DNA of 64,000 nt from NCBI RefSeq assembly GCF_001544915.2, contig NZ_FCOE02000039.1, forward strand, positions 1-64,000, written 5' to 3'. The DNA comes from Caballeronia pedi (GTDB lineage Bacteria; Pseudomonadota; Gammaproteobacteria; Burkholderiales; Burkholderiaceae). Positions within the stretch are counted from its first letter, which is position 1, and each line of letters starts with the position of its first letter. The notes beneath the pieces were generated by a model. That model worked only from the letters and a program-made list of their open reading frames with translations, did not search any database and was not told the DNA's origin. Below, piece after piece: positions 61,923 to 64,000 of this stretch. The translations under genes and the position numbers were made by a program.

Positions 61923-62297
61923 TGTGAAGGTATGGTGAATAAAAATGCGGAGCAGTTCGCGCCGAATGTGCGCTAACCGCTGGTTCTGCCGTCTCAAAAG
62001 GGGAAGTTTACCCAAAAGCGCAAAGACGCTCTTGTTCCAGCCACAGGCTCGTCACCCGAAGGTGTGACGCCAGAACGGATGGAACAGTTCGTGCATCGTC
62101 CGACAATGAGGCCATTGGAAGAGACGACACGGCGTGGCCCGGGCCGCGCACCGATCAGCAAGCAGGAGCAACACGCCAGTAGCAAGCCGCGCCTCGACAC
62201 GTGCAACGTCGTCACCCGCGCCAACCTTGCTACGTAACACCTAACACACAGCGCGGCGAATGCGACTCGCCGGCGCCATGAACATGAGAGGACGGCA

Positions 62298-62618
62298 ATG
62301 GATGCGATCCCCGACAAGAAAGCAGAAAAACAGTTTCAGGAGATGCTCGCGGCACTGACCGCGATGCCCGCGTGGAGCGAAAAGCAACAGCTCGAACTGG
62401 AAATGGCTCGAGAGATTTCCGTGGAAATGTTGCGCCTCGCCGAGTCGATGCGCGACGGCTCCACCGACATCGAGACGTGCCTGACGATGCTGAAGTACGC
62501 CAAGGTGATGGACTTCGTCCTGACGACGCTCGCTTCGCGCCGGGATATCGCGCCGCAGACGCTGCGCGTCATCTTCAAGCTGGCGGGTCTCAAGGTTGAT
62601 GAGGCCTATCCGGGCTGA
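62298..62618 (+). CDS. Small helical hypothetical protein
   Basis: A 106-residue helical protein, MDAIPDKKAEKQFQEMLAALTAM..., with no membrane segment or cysteine-rich motif; a single Cys lies in IETCLTML. It is rich in Leu, Ala and Glu and may be all-alpha. I believe similar proteins are conserved in Burkholderia, but no function is known. It stands alone before a convergent hairpin. Confidence 0.65.
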   Translation: MDAIPDKKAEKQFQEMLAALTAMPAWSEKQQLELEMAREISVEMLRLAESMRDGSTDIETCLTMLKYAKVMDFVLTTLASRRDIAPQTLRVIFKLAGLKVDEAYPG

Positions 62619-62637
62619 CGCGATTGTCTTCCCGAAA

Positions 62638-62664
62638 CCGGCGCGCATTCCGGATGCGCGCCGG
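62638..62664. terminator. Hairpin between convergent genes
   Basis: An 11-bp stem CCGGCGCGCAT / ATGCGCGCCGG with a 5-nt loop, between the small hypothetical gene and the GntR gene. T-tracts are short, so termination strength is uncertain. Confidence 0.6.
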
Positions 62665-62666
62665 CG

Positions 62667-63365
62667 TCAGCTTTTGCGTCTCGTCATCAGGCGCGCCGCG
62701 GACTGACGCATGTGCCTCTGCATGGCGGCTTGCGCCTGGATTGCGTCGCGCGCTTCGAGCGCTTCCAGAATCTCGCGATGCTCGCCGAGCGCCGCCGCCC
62801 ACGTTTCTTCCCCTTCGAAGTGTCCGCGCAGCGTCGATGACAACGGGCTATGCCGTTCGTCGTACAGGCTGCCGACCGTGCGCACCAGCACGTCGTTGCC
62901 GGTCATCTGCGCAATCGCGATGTGAAACGCGCGGTCGGCGCTCATCGGCACCTGGCCGTTCGCGACTTCGCGCGCCATCGTCTCGTACACCGCACGCAGC
63001 GTCTTCAACTCCTTCGGCTTCGCAAACGGCGCGACGCTCGCCGCAATCGCGCCCTCGATCACGCTGCGCGCGTTCATGATTTCGATCGGGCTTTCGCCCA
63101 GTTCCGCTTCCGCGGTCGGCGGCTTGGCGGCCGGCGTCGCGACGATATACACGCCCGAGCCCATGCGAATCTCGACGCGCCCTTCCAGTTCGAGCGCGAC
63201 CAGCGCCTCGCGCACCGAGGGCCGCGACACGCCGAGCGTCAGAGCGAGTTCGCGCTCCGACGGCAAACGGCCGTTGGGCGCGAAATCCTGCTGTTCGATC
63301 AATCCGCGCAGCTTGTCGGCGATCTGAAGATAGAGGCGGCGCGTTTCGGCTGGTTTCACGCTCAC
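62667..63365 (-). CDS. FadR-type GntR-family regulator
   Basis: A 232-residue regulator. The N-terminal winged helix (LYLQIADKLRGLIEQQDFAPNGRLPSERELALTLGVSRPSVREALVALELEGRVEIRMGSGVYIV) is followed by a C-terminal FCD ligand domain (about 90-225). Metal-binding histidines are visible in DRAFHIAIAQMTGN and GEHREILEALEARD. FCD regulators usually sense sugar acids or other carboxylates. It is divergent from the dehydrogenase gene at 63604, the likely target. Confidence 0.9.
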   Translation of the reverse strand: MSVKPAETRRLYLQIADKLRGLIEQQDFAPNGRLPSERELALTLGVSRPSVREALVALELEGRVEIRMGSGVYIVATPAAKPPTAEAELGESPIEIMNARSVIEGAIAASVAPFAKPKELKTLRAVYETMAREVANGQVPMSADRAFHIAIAQMTGNDVLVRTVGSLYDERHSPLSSTLRGHFEGEETWAAALGEHREILEALEARDAIQAQAAMQRHMRQSAARLMTRRKS

Positions 63366-63469
63366 GTGCTGGCTCCTGCTTTTTGTCTCGGGGAAAACGT
63401 GGATTGTAATCAGCGGAAGGGCCGACGCGCCGCATGGCGGGCATTTGCCGTTCTCAGACCGCTTACAAG

Positions 63470-63480
63470 TGGCTTGACCA
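63470..63480. promoter_or_regulatory. Possible GntR operator
   Basis: TGGCTTGACCA is an imperfect inverted repeat between the divergent GntR and dehydrogenase genes. Its TGG...CCA ends resemble sites of FadR-subfamily regulators. Confidence 0.35.
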
Positions 63481-63603
63481 ATTCCATTTCAAGACACTAG
63501 TATGCAATCCGGTAAGGCCAGGTGGCCGATTTTTTTTCGCCGATCTGGAACCGTTCCCACTTGAATCAGCACCGAGCCGTCGCGACGAGCGGCACGCGCA
63601 AAC

Positions 63604-64000
63604 ATGAACAATCCAATCCTCCAATTCGGCACGAGCCGGTTTCTGCAGGCGCATGTCGACTTCTTCGTCACCGAAGCAGCGCGGCGCGACCCGTCGAAGG
63701 CGCTCGGCAAGATCACCGTCGTGCAGACCACCGCCAGCGCCGACAGCCGCGCGCGCGTCGACGCGCTGCGATCGTCCGGGCGTTATCCGGTGCGCATCCG
63801 CGGCCGTCGCCGTGACGAAACCGTCGATACGACCGTCGAATGCGATTCGATCACCGAAGCGCTGCACGCGAACGATGACTGGCCCTTGCTGATCGAGCGC
63901 GTGAAGCACGACGTAAAAGTGATCGTCTCGAACACGGCGGACGCGGGCTACGCACTCTTCGATGAAGACCGCGCCGATCTGCTCGACGGCCGGCACACTC
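63604..64000 (+). CDS. Mannitol dehydrogenase-family oxidoreductase, 5' part
   Basis: The first 132 codons of a gene cut by the window end. MNNPILQFGTSRFLQAHVDFF is the start of the mannitol dehydrogenase Rossmann domain used by tagaturonate, mannonate and mannitol reductases. KITVVQTTASADSRARVDALR and VKVIVSNTADAGYALFDED continue the dinucleotide-binding fold. The FCD-type regulator next to it suggests a sugar-acid substrate. The exact enzyme cannot be told from this part. Confidence 0.75.
   Translation, partial: MNNPILQFGTSRFLQAHVDFFVTEAARRDPSKALGKITVVQTTASADSRARVDALRSSGRYPVRIRGRRRDETVDTTVECDSITEALHANDDWPLLIERVKHDVKVIVSNTADAGYALFDEDRADLLDGRHT

Overview
The window is a GC-rich chromosomal stretch of a Burkholderiaceae bacterium, most like Paraburkholderia or Caballeronia. 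This rests on gene order (rrn leader next to paa genes; mltA / apaG-rpe-gph-trpEGDC; hemA-prfA-prmC-grxD-ubiX) and on protein character, read by eye without database searches.

Layout. Positions 1-166 hold the promoter and leader of an rRNA operon that leaves the window to the left. 306-5711 is a phenylacetate catabolism block: paaF divergent from paaN-paaG-paaI-paaK, with an inverted-repeat operator between them. mltA follows on the minus strand. From about 7.0 to 25.7 kb an integrated element separates mltA from the apaG-rpe side of the chromosome. 26.0-33.8 kb is apaG, rpe, gph, a trp leader peptide with attenuator, trpE-G-D-C, a CYTH phosphatase and ung. 33.9-45.9 kb holds azoR, an M61 peptidase, dsbC, a UbiH-family hydroxylase, ychF, ettA, a DUF748 protein, a HAD hydrolase, aminopeptidase P and a GlsB-like protein. 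46.2-54.7 kb holds a glycosyltransferase, hemA, prfA, prmC, grxD, ubiX, a DODA-type dioxygenase, an APC permease and a cold-shock gene. 54.8-64 kb holds a YegD-like Hsp70, two MFS transporters, a nitroreductase, a TetR regulator with a perfect palindromic operator, a DUF1415 protein, a methyltransferase, a small conserved protein, a FadR-type regulator and the start of a mannitol-dehydrogenase-family gene.

The integrated element is the most interesting part. It has a P4-type tyrosine integrase, an AlpA-like regulator, a large primase-helicase, a YdaS/Cro-like repressor with a cysteine-rich tail, and nine copies of a 12-bp iteron-like repeat between repressor and replication gene. It also has a serine recombinase behind a large inverted repeat, and palindromic operator candidates, one of which recurs about 9 kb away. 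The int-alpA-primase order is what phage satellites (P4-like/PICI-like) show. Its virion-type genes are an ejection-protein-like trio that includes a lytic transglycosylase, plus one small protein overlapping alpA; no terminase, portal, capsid or tail-tube gene is visible. Its cargo includes a GHKL ATPase coupled to a STAS-like (DUF4325-type) protein, a membrane protein next to an HEXXH zincin, a trio of small mostly membrane proteins, and a cluster of small exported proteins. The two signalling/protease pairs are the best candidates for an undescribed host-defence or phage-interference function. That function is inference.
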